Under the pieces are notes generated by a model. The model ran no database searches. It was not told the DNA's origin and saw nothing but the letters and a program-made list of their open reading frames with translations. This document shows positions 1-11,171 of a DNA stretch of 64,000 bases, one piece after another. A program made the translations under genes and the position numbers. The stretch is from Ampelocalamus luodianensis (Eukaryota; Streptophyta; Magnoliopsida; Poales; Poaceae). How positions within the stretch are numbered: position 1 is the first letter of the stretch; every line of letters begins with the position of its first letter. Location of the stretch: contig CM070629.1 in NCBI GenBank assembly GCA_036346255.1, positions 4,655,001-4,719,000 on the forward strand, written 5' to 3'.

Positions 1-147
1 AAACCGCTACTACAGGCGTTGAGCAGTCACCGTCTGCAACAAGAGCAATGAAAGATAAAGAACCACGTCAAGATTAAGAAGATCTCGTAGCGTTAAATTT
101 CGACGAACCAAATCAATCAACCCAAGTGGATAAACTAGCACGCAAGG

Positions 148-947
148 TGACGAGGATATTTACCTGTATAATTATAGATAATAATGTCCCTTATACAACC
201 TCCAAACATACCTCTCAATATTAACAATGAGAGAGATCATACACACCTAGTGATCGTAATTTTACGATCACCCAATATGGTCGTAAGTTCTTCTATAACC
301 ACATCTTGATCGCAAGTCTTACTACGATCACCTCATAGTCGTAAGTTCTTCTACGACCACATATTGATCGCAAGTTTTACTACGATTACATCATAATCGT
401 AAGTTCTTCTACGACTAGGTTATCTACGACCACTCGATGATCGATAAAACTTACAGACATAAGAGCCCAATCGACTAGAGACATTTGTGCGTTGTGTTTA
501 ATACAAGTCGTAGTTAATATGTGTCGTTATTCCTAAAGATAATTACACGTATTAAACATTTGTCCCTGACATAACCGCAATGCGACATGAGAGGATATGT
601 TTCTGACAATAACTACCCTTAAACGTGTGCATTGCATCAACTAACAAGGCGTCTCTCGACGTGAACAACTGTCACCCTTTCATATGCTATATAAGGAGTA
701 AAGTCAGTGAACAAAGGGAGGACAAAAGATCAAGCGATCAAGTAACAAAGCAGATAGGAGTCATTAGTCTTAGCCTTCGGTGACTTCTCTCTTGTAAACA
801 TAATCAATACAACAACATAAGAGTAAGATTGTTATTCTCTCAGAAGAAGGTCTGAATCTATATAAAATTTCTGTATCCTTTTCTGTATAATTTCGCTCTA
901 GGAGAACCCCAACATTCATTCATAAGATCAATATTAAACCATCGACA
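148..947. repeat. 800-bp LTR, copy A (same family as the solo LTR at 47419)
   Basis: The copy starts TGACGAGG and ends CATCGACA. It matches the segment at 47419-48218 in length (exactly 800 bp) and in sequence along its whole course. It holds a TATA-like CTATATAAGG near 690, consistent with an LTR promoter, and about 2.4 copies of a 58-bp tandem subrepeat whose TCGTAAGTTC motif recurs at 281, 339 and 397. I see no target-site duplication, so it could be one LTR of an element running off the window or a rearranged solo LTR. There is no coding evidence for the clade. Confidence 0.7.
281..413. repeat. 58-bp tandem subrepeats inside LTR copy A
   Basis: The motif TCGTAAGTTCTTCTA recurs at exact 58-bp spacing (281, 339, 397). 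Short inverted CGTA/TACG pairs within each unit could form small hairpins. Related, more degenerate units occur around 47575-47700 in the second LTR copy. Confidence 0.75.
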
Positions 948-1378
948 ATTGATAATCAATCAAATCTTTTGGAAACCTCACGAAAACGCAAAAGAATCTG
1001 GAGGAAAGGAGAAGGGTTTTGCGAGCGATCAGAGCGCACGCACCTCTAACATAGCATCAAGGATCGCCAAACCAAGAAAACAGTGAACTCGAGGTGAGGA
1101 GCAACTGGCGAGCGACACAGGACGACAAGAGCATGCACGTGCAGCGTGCGGGGAGGCGAGTAGAGGGGGACTATACGAGTCAGTTGGGAGATTCGAATGG
1201 AACCGCCACTGCGATGCCTCTGCTCCAATTGTGGGATCACGAGCCCGCACTGTCGGTTCGGTCGACGCGGGCTCCGAAGCTTCGATCGGACTGGCCTAGC
1301 TGGTCCAAATCGGGCGTTGTGTTTGTGTAGTACTCAGCCTAAGAGCGCCGCGCCTACCGGAAGGAATCTTCCCAGATG
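948..1378. other. Intergenic segment, nothing recognised
   Basis: No gene is recognised between the LTR and the SINE. The open frames are short, overlap each other on both strands and resemble no known protein. Confidence 0.5.
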
Positions 1379-1394
1379 GCAACGTGCTTGCCTT

Positions 1395-1672
1395 TTTTAA
1401 GTACACGCTCACTCATGCACGCGCACACACACCACACGCACGTCCACACACACATGTGGGTGCGTCCATAATACACGCCTAATTTAGAGCGGAGGCTAGA
1501 CTTCACGTAGCGCGGATACGTGGTTTCACCATTGAACGCACCCACGTGTGCGTGTACTAATCCTAAACCACCGGTTTATTTTGGCGAGCACGAGTATCAA
1601 AGCCAGGCTTCGAACACTGGTGGGTTCGGAGCGTCCACGCGCTCATAGCCAACTAAGCTAAGCTCAGTTCTC
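1395..1672 (-). mobile_element. tRNA-derived SINE, minus strand
   Basis: It is flanked by a perfect 16-bp target-site duplication, GCAACGTGCTTGCCTT, at 1379-1394 and 1673-1688. Read on the minus strand, the 5' end shows a pol III A-box-like TTAGTTGGCTATGAGCG followed by a B-box-like GTGTTCGAAGCC. The A-rich tail (T run on plus) abuts the left duplication, as expected for a minus-strand SINE. The segment at 15090-15345 has the same architecture. Confidence 0.8.
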
Positions 1673-1731
1673 GCAACGTGCTTGCCTTCTACTTGCCCCT
1701 GAAGCAAAACATGTCTTGGCCTTGAGGTTTA

Positions 1732-4273
1732 GATTTTTTTAAAATGATATTAATTTAAAAGATAATAACCAAAAAAAATATTACAAAAAAATGTTCATGT
1801 CGTCATTTTCCCTGACAACAAGCTCCTGTCGCTATTTCAAATGGTGACAGAAACCTATTTACTACTAGTCACCATTCCAACTGTCTATTGCCATTTCAAC
1901 TGACGACTTGCATGGCGACAGGAACTAGTTGAACTGGCGACAGAGGATGGCTATATATAGCCCAAAATTCAGTGAAAACGTTATTTTAATTCTGAAAAAA
2001 GAGAAGAGAGAGGAGGAGAGGGGAGAAGAGACATAGAGAAGCCCTACTGGTTCCTAACGGAGGAGAAAGAGACGAATCAGCAGATCTGGTCATCCATTTT
2101 GCAGGTAAATGTTCTTACAACTTTGTACATAAATTTAAAACCATGTATGTTAGCAAATAAAAATAGCGACATAGAATTCAATGGATTAGATAATTTTAGT
2201 TGTATTGTCGTTTGATGTAATACATCATTTTAGTTGTGTATAGTTTAGTTCATCATATAGATATTATTTATGTTGTAGTACTCGAACGATTTAGAATAAA
2301 TCTACAAAAATACTAAGAAAACTTGGTAGGTTTTCATTATTACACGATAAATATTTTGTTAATACCAAAATTGTACTTTTTAAACCAGAAAAATAGGAAA
2401 ACACCTCTAAAATTCTATAAGAAATCCATAGTAGGTACATAGGGTATGTAGAGCTGAATTAAATTATTGTAAACTTAATTTTTGTTTCCATTTGTACACA
2501 GTAAATATTTTATAAATGCGGAGATACTTTTTAAACAAGAAAAATAGCAAGATACCCATTAAAAATCTATAAAAATTGTAGAGTAGCTAAATAGGGTATG
2601 TAGAGCTTAATCAAAATAATCCTAACTTAATTTTGGTTTCTATTTGTGCACAGTAAATATCCTGTTAATGCTAAAAATACTTTTTAAACTAGAAAAATAG
2701 CAAAACATCCGGTATTTATGGTATGTTCCACGACGATAGCGTCGACAAGCACATGATTCGGTATGCACGCGAGCTGGCGGACTTGGAGGTGGAGGCGATC
2801 CAGCCGTACGCCTGGGGCCCGGCGGTGCTGTGTACGACGTACCGCGCCCTGTGCGACGCGTCCCACCGGGTTCGGGACAGCTCCATCCTCTCCGGATGCC
2901 CGTTGCTTCTTCAGTTATGGTCCTTCAAGCGTTTCCAGATTGGACGACCACAGTTGGACCTAGGAGCCTACATCGCTGCCATGTACGCTACCGACAATGA
3001 TGTGGATTGGCTGACCATGCGTACGGTGTGGTCTCGTCGATGGGTAAGTTTTATGAATATTTATTCTTTTTCGTAATGTAATTCTATTTCTTATGTTAAG
3101 TTTTCGTTGTTCTATTTCATAGGTCACCTTCACTCTGATACTATGTACGCATCCTACCCGAACTACGTTTCTTAATGTACTTCGATTAGTTGACGAATGA
3201 CTACGTCGTCTGGACACCGTACACTCTCGACAGGGTGTACGTGTGCGCACCCCGGGGCCTATCAAGCCTGTGCACGCGAGACCACGCGTACTAGTACACG
3301 CGGAGGAACTTGGTGCATGATGTCTTCGTGGAGGAGTACCACGTGCACCGGGTGATGCGCCAACTCAGTCTACGATAGGAGGTCCCAGTCCCCTAGGGGT
3401 AGCGTCGAACGTCCATGGGTAAGTTCACGTTTTATTTCTGTCGTACCATTTGCTTTACGTACCTACGAAATAATTGTTTTGCCTTTCATAGGTACACTAG
3501 GAAGGGAGTACCTGCTACAACTTCCTGGATGGACAAGATGCTCCCTTGGGTTCAGCCGTTCAGGGCTAGCTCCACGTCTTGGAGGACGTCGTCCAGGAGG
3601 ACACTTCCTACTACCCCGAGACGTACGAAGAGTACATCGAGTGGTACTCTGGTACTTCGATTTGTTGATTCATGCATGTTGGCGTTTCTAATGTACGTAA
3701 TCAAACCCAACGTGCCATGTAATTCACAATTAAATTATAAAGCCTTTCAAACTTCTCTTGTTCCAAATATTTCGACTAATAAATATTACGTTATCTTTTT
3801 CCGAAGGAATCAATTTCACGAATAATACAATCAGGACAACAGCGCACATGACAACCATAAACACAAATATATATTTTTCATTTCACTCTGAAGGGGTCTG
3901 TTTTTGTTATTGCGTCGCCTTCACATTTCGTTATCTTCTCCAATTTCGGATTCTGAACTACGCGGACACTTCAAGGTATTACCAAAAAACCTTCATAAAA
4001 TACACTAAATCTTTAAGCTTAATTCTCTACACATAAATTAACAAAATTACAAAAATAGGTTTATGTCTCTAATTGAACTGGCGACAGGAGTTTGTTGCCC
4101 AATTGGCAAGAGGATCCTCTCAGCACTGTTCCAATTAGCGATAGGAACCATGTCGCTAATTGGAATGACGACAGGGGCTTGTTGCCATATCAAATGACGG
4201 TAGGAACCTATTTTTGTAAAAAAAAATCTATTTTTTGTAATTATCTTTTAAATTAATATTATTTAAATAAATC
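1732..4273. mobile_element. MULE-like DNA transposon carrying plant-mobile-domain gene fragments
   Basis: This 2.5-kb element has long AT-rich terminal inverted repeats. The left end GATTTTTTTAAAATGATA pairs with the right end, which reads GATTTATTTAAATAATA on the other strand. The similarity continues into a GACGACA/CTCCTGTCGC segment. It is flanked by a 10-bp direct repeat, TTGAGGTTTA, at 1722-1731 and 4274-4283. Duplications of 8-11 bp and long inverted repeats are typical of Mutator-like elements. No transposase is visible, so it is non-autonomous. Inside, around 2700-3400, lie remnants of a plant mobile domain protein. Confidence 0.7.
2723..3420 (+). pseudogene. Plant mobile domain (PMD, aminotransferase-like) fragment inside the MULE
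   Basis: The first open stretch (2723-3076, 117 codons) contains HRVRDSSILSGCPLLLQLWS and FKRFQIGRP, close to the conserved CPLLLQLWSYERF-x-IGRP core of the plant mobile domain family. After a possible donor near 3040, a second stretch around 3300-3400 resembles the EYHxHRVMRQ-L segment that follows in the family, but stops interrupt it. PMD proteins are found both as domesticated genes (MAIN/MAIL) and inside DNA transposons and retroelements; here the domain sits between MULE inverted repeats. I see only about 200 residues of a domain that is normally longer, with frame breaks, so I call it a degenerate passenger gene. Confidence 0.55.
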
Positions 4274-4392
4274 TTGAGGTTTAGAGAGACAAGGGCATTC
4301 AGCCAATGGTATTCGTACATGTGGATCTCACTGTTTTCATTCTGGGTGATCTTGCCAATTCACAGAGAGGAACAATTCGACTGCCCACAGTA

Positions 4393-4654
4393 GGGATCCG
4401 GATCATCTGCTCTAATGCAGAGAATCCATGTGCAAAGTGTGGTTAGAGGGTGAGCGATGCTTCGCCGCAACACTGCAGCAAAGCTTTAGAAACAGTAAAG
4501 TATTTATTGTAGCAATTTTGCTGTTGCTAGATCAAATATGGCAGAATTGTAACGATTGATCTGAACCTTTAATTTTTGATCGGACGATGAAGATCTCGTC
4601 CTAATGCCACGAACTATAGATCATTTGCATTCTCTCTTTCAATGCAAAGATCCC
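4393..4654. mobile_element. Possible small MITE with GGGATC termini
   Basis: The left end GGGATCCGGATCATCTGC and the right end (reverse strand GGGATCTTTGCATTGAAAG) form an imperfect inverted pair, with repeated AATGCA/TGCATT motifs near both ends. I cannot find a convincing target-site duplication, so the assignment is tentative. Confidence 0.3.
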
Positions 4655-5574
4655 GACCCCCGTAGTAGATATTGTAAGTTGTATCATCGTCTGAAGGCAA
4701 GCCAATGTCGGTATATTTTGATTGTATTGTCAAGAAAATGTATCAAATGAAGATCATGTGCTAGTTGAAATCCAAAATGCAATTTGGCCGTATAAACATT
4801 CTACTACAGGAAGCAGCGTTGGCAATCTTGAGTCTAGCGTCACATGAATCAGCAATCAAGTAATCACTTGAACCAGGGGCATGAAACAGCATCACCTTGT
4901 TTCTCATCAGGCAAGGCCCATAATAAGGTGTAGCACTGCAGGCAAAACACGTAACAACGCCTCTCACGCTGCATGAATGGCCCAATACGGGGTTCAAAAC
5001 GCCCAATCTTAGCTGACAGACTCAAATTTGCACGATTGTATCATTTACAACCACTGGTCATATTTTGGAACAATGGAACAACATGAGACAAAATGGTTAT
5101 GAGCCCAACATTCACCCGACATTCAACATAAATTTATGCAAGGATTTAAACAACATCGAAAATACACTGCTAAGATCTATCTGCTCAGTGCAACTGTAGA
5201 ACCCTTATGCGGCACACAGAGTACCATGCCGACACCTACAAATAATCAACCTGTTTTCACATAGTAGTAGTATTACATAAATCTGGGAATGGTCAAACCA
5301 CCGTGATAGATAGAAGGCAATCTAGATTACATCCATTCGAGCCATCAAGCAGATAAATGAAAAACTGGACCAACCTCCATAGACCAGACCATAGGGCTAT
5401 GGTTTGATTTATTTCCAGCTGCCTACTGTATCTCTTATCATCCAACCATCAATGACTAGGGAACTATAGTATCAGGTAGCAACTACCAGAAAACAATCCA
5501 GCCTCAGCGAACTATAGTATCTACTGACTAGGGACTGTATTGAAAACTAAGCAACAATACCTGAAATAAATTTT
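4655..5574. other. Intergenic segment, nothing recognised
   Basis: AT-rich DNA without a recognisable gene. Open frames are short and lack recognisable domains. Confidence 0.4.
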
Positions 5575-5598
5575 CTAGGCCCTCCCATGGAACAAAAA

Positions 5599-5790
5599 AC
5601 CGGCCGGTAACCGCCGGTTACCGGATTTCCCGGTGGGGTCCGGGATTTTGAATCCCGGCCGGAAATCCTTCATATTCAAATTCAAATTCAAAATTCCAGC
5701 AAAAACATCTCAAATTCAAATTTATTTGGACGAAATTCATCCGGTTTTCCACCGGGATCTCCGGTAACCGGCCGGTTACCGTTCCCGAGC
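5599..5790. repeat. Imperfect inverted repeat of CCGGTAACCGG-type motifs
   Basis: The left arm near 5605-5635 (GGTAACCGCCGGTTACCGG and following) pairs with the right arm near 5755-5790 (GGTAACCGGCCGGTTACCGG on either strand). The spacer is AT-rich, with repeats of the ATTCAAATTC type. Each arm is itself nearly palindromic. It resembles subterminal repeats of Ac/hAT-like elements, but I cannot define element ends. Confidence 0.6.
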
Positions 5791-5974
5791 CCTCACCGGG
5801 ATTGGGTCCGGTTCCGGGTTTTTGAACCCTGGGCCCTCCCCCACAGTCGTCCGATCCCCTCCTCATACACATGCACTACAGTGATGTCTTACAAGATCCA
5901 ACAGTAGTGGGAGAGAGGCCTCATGGAGGCCCTCCCCCAGAAAATTTATTTCCACAATATCCATAGAGGATAGC

Positions 5975-6185
5975 TGCTTAAATGTCATGGCGACAGGCCA
6001 ACAAATAACACCAATATCCATAGAGGGTAGCCCTAGCTTAAATGTCATGGCAACAAACTACAACTTTTCAAATTTCATGGAGCTGCTTAAATGTCATGGC
6101 AACAGGCCAACAAATAACATCAATATCCATGGAGGGTAGCTCTAGCTTAAATGTCATGGCAACAAACAACACTTTTCAAATTTGA
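5975..6185. repeat. Two tandem copies of a 109-bp unit
   Basis: The unit starting TGCTTAAATGTCATGG at 5975 repeats at 6084 with a few substitutions. Each unit contains ATGTCATGG twice and the motif CAATATCCAT. No coding potential is seen. Confidence 0.85.
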
Positions 6186-6683
6186 TGTTTACACAAATTT
6201 TAAGGGCAGCTAGCCCTTCACGAGAATGACCACTACATTGAGTTTTTTTATTCATCCTCGGCCATTTTGAAATGATATCACATGTTGATTTTGCTGGATG
6301 TAAACTTCAGCTTTGAAAGCTAGCATAAAGCATAGGCGGAAGAAAATTAAGATTCAAAAAGGAGCATTTGCCAAACTGCACTTTTCATCTAGCAACACAT
6401 GACCAACCAGAATTGCATTTCTAGTACAAACTAATTTAACTCTATATGCATATGTAACTGCACAGTGCACACCTAGCATTGCAATTTGGTATTTTTAATT
6501 GAAATACCAACGAGGTTATTGTCTTGGATCCAATGCTATCAACTCCATTCGGTCATCCAATAGTTGACTACTATCCCACAAAATACCTATTGTAATACAC
6601 AACAAACCTGTGGTTTTTTAGCTAGATGATGAGCACTCAAAAAGCCCTTACAAAAGTGTGCCTGTTTGAAAACAATCTTTGGC

Positions 6684-8340
6684 TGAAACAGCTCAGGAAA
6701 AAGGATTGGTTAGGGGGGTAATCTCTCATCTGGTTCCTGAGAGGGTTCATATTCTTCAGTATGCGGATGATACAGTGATAATGATAAAATGTGAAGAAGA
6801 GTACCTTCTTAACCTTAAATTTATTCTTTATTGCTTTGAATGGATGTTTGGTTTAAAAATCAATTATCACAAGAGTGAAGTTTTTGTGTTTAGGGTGACT
6901 AGTGGAGAGGCTACTAAAGTGGCAGACATCTTTAATTGTAAATTGGCCCATTTACCTCTTATTTACTTAAGTATTTTGGTTGGAGATAGACATGTTGGGG
7001 AAAAAATAGCTGAGAATGTTATTACCAAATTGAGAAGATGGTTGGATAACTGGAAAAATAATCTTTTGTCTTCTGTTGGTAGGTTAGTGTTGGTAAATAG
7101 TAGCTTGGTGGCCTTCCTATTTACACCATGGGTTTTTATCGGTTTAATGAGGAAGTTCATAGAAAAATGGATTCTATCGGATCCAGATCTATTTGGAGAG
7201 GAGCTAGTGACAAATTTAAGTATCATATGGTGAATTGGGGGGATGTGTGTAGACCTAAAGATTTGGGGGGTTTAGGGGTTATAAACACAAGGTTTATGAA
7301 TGATTGTCTAATAGCTAAATGGATTTGGAAAATTTATAAAGCTACTAATGAGCTTTGGTTTAGAATTATTAAGGCTAAGTACTTCCCTGGGTTTTTTTTC
7401 AGAGATACTAATCCCTTGAAAGGTTCTCGGTTTTGGAAAAATCTGCAACGGGTGAAATATTTGTTTAATTGGGATGCAATATTTCAGATTGATAATGGTT
7501 GCAAACTTGCAATATCTCTTTCTGGGCTGATGTTTGGATTGATAATTGCCCTTTGAAGGTTCAATATGACAAACTTTTTAGTATTTGTCAATCCCCTAAT
7601 ATTAGTGTTGCTAACTGTTTTACTGAGAATGTGTGGAAGATCAATTTCCTTAGAAATTTTGGCGAAGAGGAGTTAATTCAATGGAGTCTTTTGAAAAACT
7701 ATATCATGGATATTGATCTGAATGGGGGTGTGGACAAAGTTATTTGGTGTCTTGAGAAAGCAGGTTTGTTTTCAGTCAGGTCTCTATACAGGCAGTTGGT
7801 TTTCAGGGGAGTTATTTGCAAGAAATTGCAAAAGCTATGGAAAAGTAAGATTCCTTTAAAAGTCAAGATTTTATATGGCAAAGTTATCTCGACAAAGTTC
7901 AGACAGCTGATCAACTTAAAAAAAAGGGGTGGAAAGGGGATGAGCATTGTATTCTTTGTGGTAATGAAGAAAGTATTGATCATATTTTGTTCTCTTGTGT
8001 TTTAGCAAAATTTGTTTAGTTTTGTGTGAAAGAGGTGTTAAGCTAGGAGCGTATTCCAAAATCATTAGATGATTTCCAACTTAATTGGTTGGATAGGAAG
8101 GGGGCTAATGACTATAATGTTGCTTTATTTAGTTTTGCAGCATTGGCTTAGAACCTCTGGAAATTTAGGAACAGAATGACGATTGAGAAGAGTTTTTCTA
8201 AGCAACCTATGGAAGTGATTTTCAAATTTCTGTCTTATTTGCAGCATTGGCAGGTCCTCATCAAAGGGGTTGATCGAAGTAAACTGGAGTACTTTTTGAT
8301 GACTTTTGAAGACTGGGCTAAACTCTTTTGTTCGTCAATT
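6684..8340 (+). pseudogene. LINE reverse transcriptase / zf-RVT remnant, frameshifted
   Basis: The first open part (to 7233) carries the polymerase active-site motif QYADDTVIM, near 6759-6785, followed by the GLKINYHKSE segment and the RRWLDNWKNNLLSSVGRLVL stretch found downstream of the active site in plant LINE reverse transcriptases. The reading then moves to a second frame near 7128 (DLGGLGVINTRFMN) and a third near 7500 (FWADVWIDN). It moves again near 7870 into a C-terminal zf-RVT-like part with a CxxC-type segment. At least three frameshifts and internal stops make it non-functional. The fingers of the polymerase and the endonuclease are missing through 5' truncation. Confidence 0.85.
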
Positions 8341-8496
8341 ACTGACTAATTCCTTGCCTGTAATAGCTAGTTTGGCTGTTCTTGTTATTTTGTCCTTGCC
8401 TAGTAAGCTGGTGTTCCAGTGTGTTATCATTCGGCATCTCTTGTAAGGATCTTTATTTGCTTTCTATAAAAGATGGGTTTTCCCTTGTAAAAAAAA
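6684..8496 (+). mobile_element. 5'-truncated L1-type LINE
   Basis: The insertion ends in a 12-nt A run at 8489-8500. It is flanked by a direct repeat AAAACAATCTTTGGC at 6669-6683 and 8497-8511, the target-site duplication typical of target-primed reverse transcription. The 5' end is truncated inside the reverse transcriptase domain, as is common for LINEs. The body contains reverse-transcriptase and zf-RVT-type sequence in the plus orientation. Confidence 0.9.
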
Positions 8497-8511
8497 AAAA
8501 CAATCTTTGGC

Positions 8512-8997
8512 CTATTTTAACTCAAAAACATAGTAGTATTTACTTAATCAGCTCTGCGTTATACTTTCAATTCAACAGAATGAGCCCTACCTAAGAACTA
8601 GCGCAGTCCAAGTGCACTAGGTTGATATGGACCAAAGCACACACCAGCCAAATGATAACAAAGTAGATAAAAAAAGAACAAACATACTCTTGGCACTAAT
8701 TCTATAAACATTCATCGATAAAATCATTTTGCAACTTAATAACCAGAACAGATGACCTGATGCAATCATTCATGCACACCTTAAGGGCAAAAGATGCACC
8801 ATTGATATAACTTAAATATTGTAACAAGGTACCAGGTTCATGAAAGAAACATCAATTCCTCATCTCAAGCGCATCTCTAATAGTCTAATAGTCATATAGG
8901 CACTACTAATCATCAGCAGAGGAAATCATAAATAATTTCCAACGAAGTGCCAAAATAGCAGCAATTCTTGGTGGATCTTAAGCGCGGGGCCAACACC
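8512..8997. other. Probable 3' flank/UTR of the minus-strand MAF1 gene
   Basis: No open frame is supported here. The segment lies just downstream of the MAF1 stop codon on the minus strand and may hold its 3' UTR. I see no unambiguous poly(A) signal. Confidence 0.4.
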
Positions 8998-9486
8998 TTA
9001 CTCATCCGCCGGAGCCGGAGCAGTCGCCGACGAGGCCTCCGACTCCGGCGCGCTCGCCTCCGCGGGCGCCGCCGGAGCGGCGGCGGCGGCAGCCGACCGA
9101 GACTTGGCGAGTTCGAGGAGGAGACGGCTGACCTCCTTGGAGTACGCCTGGAGGACTTCGATCCCTTCCTCGACGGAGGCCGAGGGGACGCCGGCGGACT
9201 GGGAGGCCGCGGCGAAGGCCTCGGCCTCGACGGCAGCGGCGGCGCGCTCGGCCTCGGGCTCCGGGACGGCGCCGTAGCGCTGGGAGAGTACGCTGGGCGC
9301 CGCCAGCGTCTGCACGAGGCGGCGCACCACGGCGTCGCGCGTGCGCTGCGACGGCGGCCAGATGCTGAGAGACGGCAGCAGCGCCTCCGCGGCCTTCGCC
9401 GAAGGGGCGGCGGCAGCGTCGGCGGCGCCCTCCCGGGGCGTGGGGTGACTGCCCTCGGCGCCGGCGTTGGGGGCATCCTCCGCCAT
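8998..9486 (-). CDS. MAF1: WPP-domain protein, MFP1 attachment factor 1 (MAF1)-like
   Basis: The 162-residue protein starts at the ATG at 9486 and ends at the TAA at 8998-9000. An acidic, Ala-rich N-terminus (1-38) leads into a WPP domain (about 39-130): SLSIWPPSQRTRDAV with the WPP triplet at 43-45, VVRRLVQTL, the LSQRYG segment, the acidic EAEAFAAA helix, and EEGIEVLQAYSKEVSRLLLE. The Ala/Pro/Ser/Glu-rich tail (131-162) is low complexity. Its size fits the family (about 150 residues). Plant MAF1/WPP proteins associate with the nuclear envelope and Golgi, and bind coiled-coil partners such as MFP1; the WPP domain also targets plant RanGAP to the nuclear rim. The frame is open to 9669, but the part upstream of 9486 is low complexity and probably 5' UTR. 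A GA microsatellite lies just upstream of the start. Confidence 0.92.
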   Translation of the reverse strand: MAEDAPNAGAEGSHPTPREGAADAAAAPSAKAAEALLPSLSIWPPSQRTRDAVVRRLVQTLAAPSVLSQRYGAVPEPEAERAAAAVEAEAFAAASQSAGVPSASVEEGIEVLQAYSKEVSRLLLELAKSRSAAAAAAPAAPAEASAPESEASSATAPAPADE

Positions 9487-9669
9487 GGTGAGGGAAGAGA
9501 GAGAGAGAGAGATCTGTGGCGTGGAGTGAGAGGAGAGGGGAGGAGCTGGAGCCGAGGAGAGGAGTTGGAGTAGGAGTCTAGGTCGGAGACTTGCAGACCG
9601 GGTTTGATTTGGTTCGGGTCGGTTCGTTACCAGAAGACAGGTGGTCTGGTGAATCACGCAGCCACACAC
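9487..9669 (-). promoter_or_regulatory. Probable 5' UTR of MAF1 with GA/CT microsatellite
   Basis: On the minus strand this leads into the MAF1 ATG and contains a CTCTCTCTCTCTC run (plus-strand GAGAGAGAGAGAG near 9500-9512), a common feature of grass 5' UTRs. The frame is open here, but translation gives only low-complexity residues. Confidence 0.45.
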
Positions 9670-10628
9670 GCTACTGGTGGGTTTATATTGGGCCGTATAT
9701 GGGCTGCAACCACTTCCAATTCCGGCCCAATTTGGATTAAACGGAACTACGGAAAACCAGTCAGTATATCAAGCTGGGTTTGATTGCCGTTTTCCAGCCT
9801 GCCTGTTACTTCAGCGGTTTCTGTTCTCTAAAAAAACCAGCAGTTTTTCTACTTTTCTCTCTCTTTTTTAAGAGGAAGTATGATGTAACAATCACTAAGC
9901 ATGAGTCATAACCATGATTAGTTGCTTGTAATTGATGGGAGTTTACATTGTCCCTTTTCACTGACGAGTGTACAATTGTTTAAGCATGAATGATAGTCCC
10001 ATCATTTTCCCAACGAGCAAGTTTTCTTGTGTGTTTCACTCTGACTGTGGCAGTCTGGGTATCTTTACTGAGCTGAGCGGCATAAGTGTTGAGACATTAG
10101 GCTACTCCACTAAAAACTAAAATTTTAGTAGGAACACTTAACCTTCTTTGGGTCTGCCCCTATGCACAATGCCACCGTGAATTGCCTAACAAATTATGAA
10201 AGTGATGTGCGCGGTAGAAACATGCTGTAAGCTGTGTTCTTGATTGATCACAGCATTTTCTTGGTTGGACAGGTTGCTGACGGTTTCTCCTGGAAATTCC
10301 ATGAATTATCAGTTCACCATTCAGGGCAAAATGTGCCGAACAATCCGAAACTAGGTTACTCACGAGTCACCATTGCACGTGCATTGAATTTGGAGGTGCA
10401 GTTGCGAGTTGCGACAGAGCTAAGAGTGCAGCAGTGCTTTTTTAGGTTGCAGCAGCGAGTCGGCACTCAGGAGGCAGCAAGACGGCGAGGCCTCCACGAG
10501 GAAGGAGAGGGAAGCATGCAGGGTTGGCCGGAGTACGGCGGCACTCCGGCGAGCTACGGAATGAAGAGGTGGACACAGGTTCTTGCGACCTGTCTGACGT
10601 CTGTGGTCGTTGCATGGTTCCACGAGAC
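9670..10628. other. Intergenic segment, nothing recognised
   Basis: Open frames (for example plus strand from 10234) show no known domain and overlap others on the opposite strand. This would contain the MAF1 promoter. Confidence 0.4.
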
Positions 10629-10631
10629 TAA

Positions 10632-11171
10632 GGGTGCGTTTGGTTCGTCGAATCATTTGGTCCTGAACCGTCTGGTATGGGAAATGAGCTCGTTCAGGTG
10701 TTTAGTTCGTTAAATGGAACCAAACCGTTCGGGATGAGATGATTCAAGAAATAGGAATATTCCATATTTATGTTGTATCATCCCGTTCGGGAAAAAATCC
10801 CGAACCATACCGTTCACTCGAATTCCAAGACGCGCACGGAAAAAAGACATGATTTACGAGCTTCAAATGACCATATTTTCTAAACCAAGTATCCGATTGA
10901 ACCGTTGTGTTCCTTGTCATTTAATCAACAAAACAAGATCACTCTTGGCATATTTTACTGCAAAAAATATTATTCATATATCATCCTATCCCACCAACCA
11001 AACACCATCTTGAACCATCCAAGACCATCATATCCCACCAACCAAAAAAAATCATATATCATCATATCCTACCAACCAAACACCATACTTGAATCATCTC
11101 ATCCAACACGATCACATCCTACCTGTACCATCTTATCCCATTCATCCTCATTCCACCAACCAAACACACCC
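10632..11171. mobile_element. Tourist-like (PIF/Harbinger) MITE
   Basis: Terminal inverted repeats GGGTGCGTTTGGTT (left) and AACCAAACACACCC (right) are flanked by the trinucleotide TAA at 10629-10631 and 11172-11174, the target preference of PIF/Harbinger elements. The right half holds several degenerate copies of CATATCCCACCAACCAAAC. There is no open reading frame. Confidence 0.85.

Noticed and set aside
1600..1672. Possible tRNA gene on the minus strand (A and B boxes)
   Set aside because: The boxes belong to a 278-bp unit with a tail and target duplication, so it is a SINE; no cloverleaf with an acceptor stem is seen.
2684..2866. Minus-strand frame across the PMD region
   Set aside because: The plus strand encodes the recognisable PMD motif; the minus frame is its shadow.
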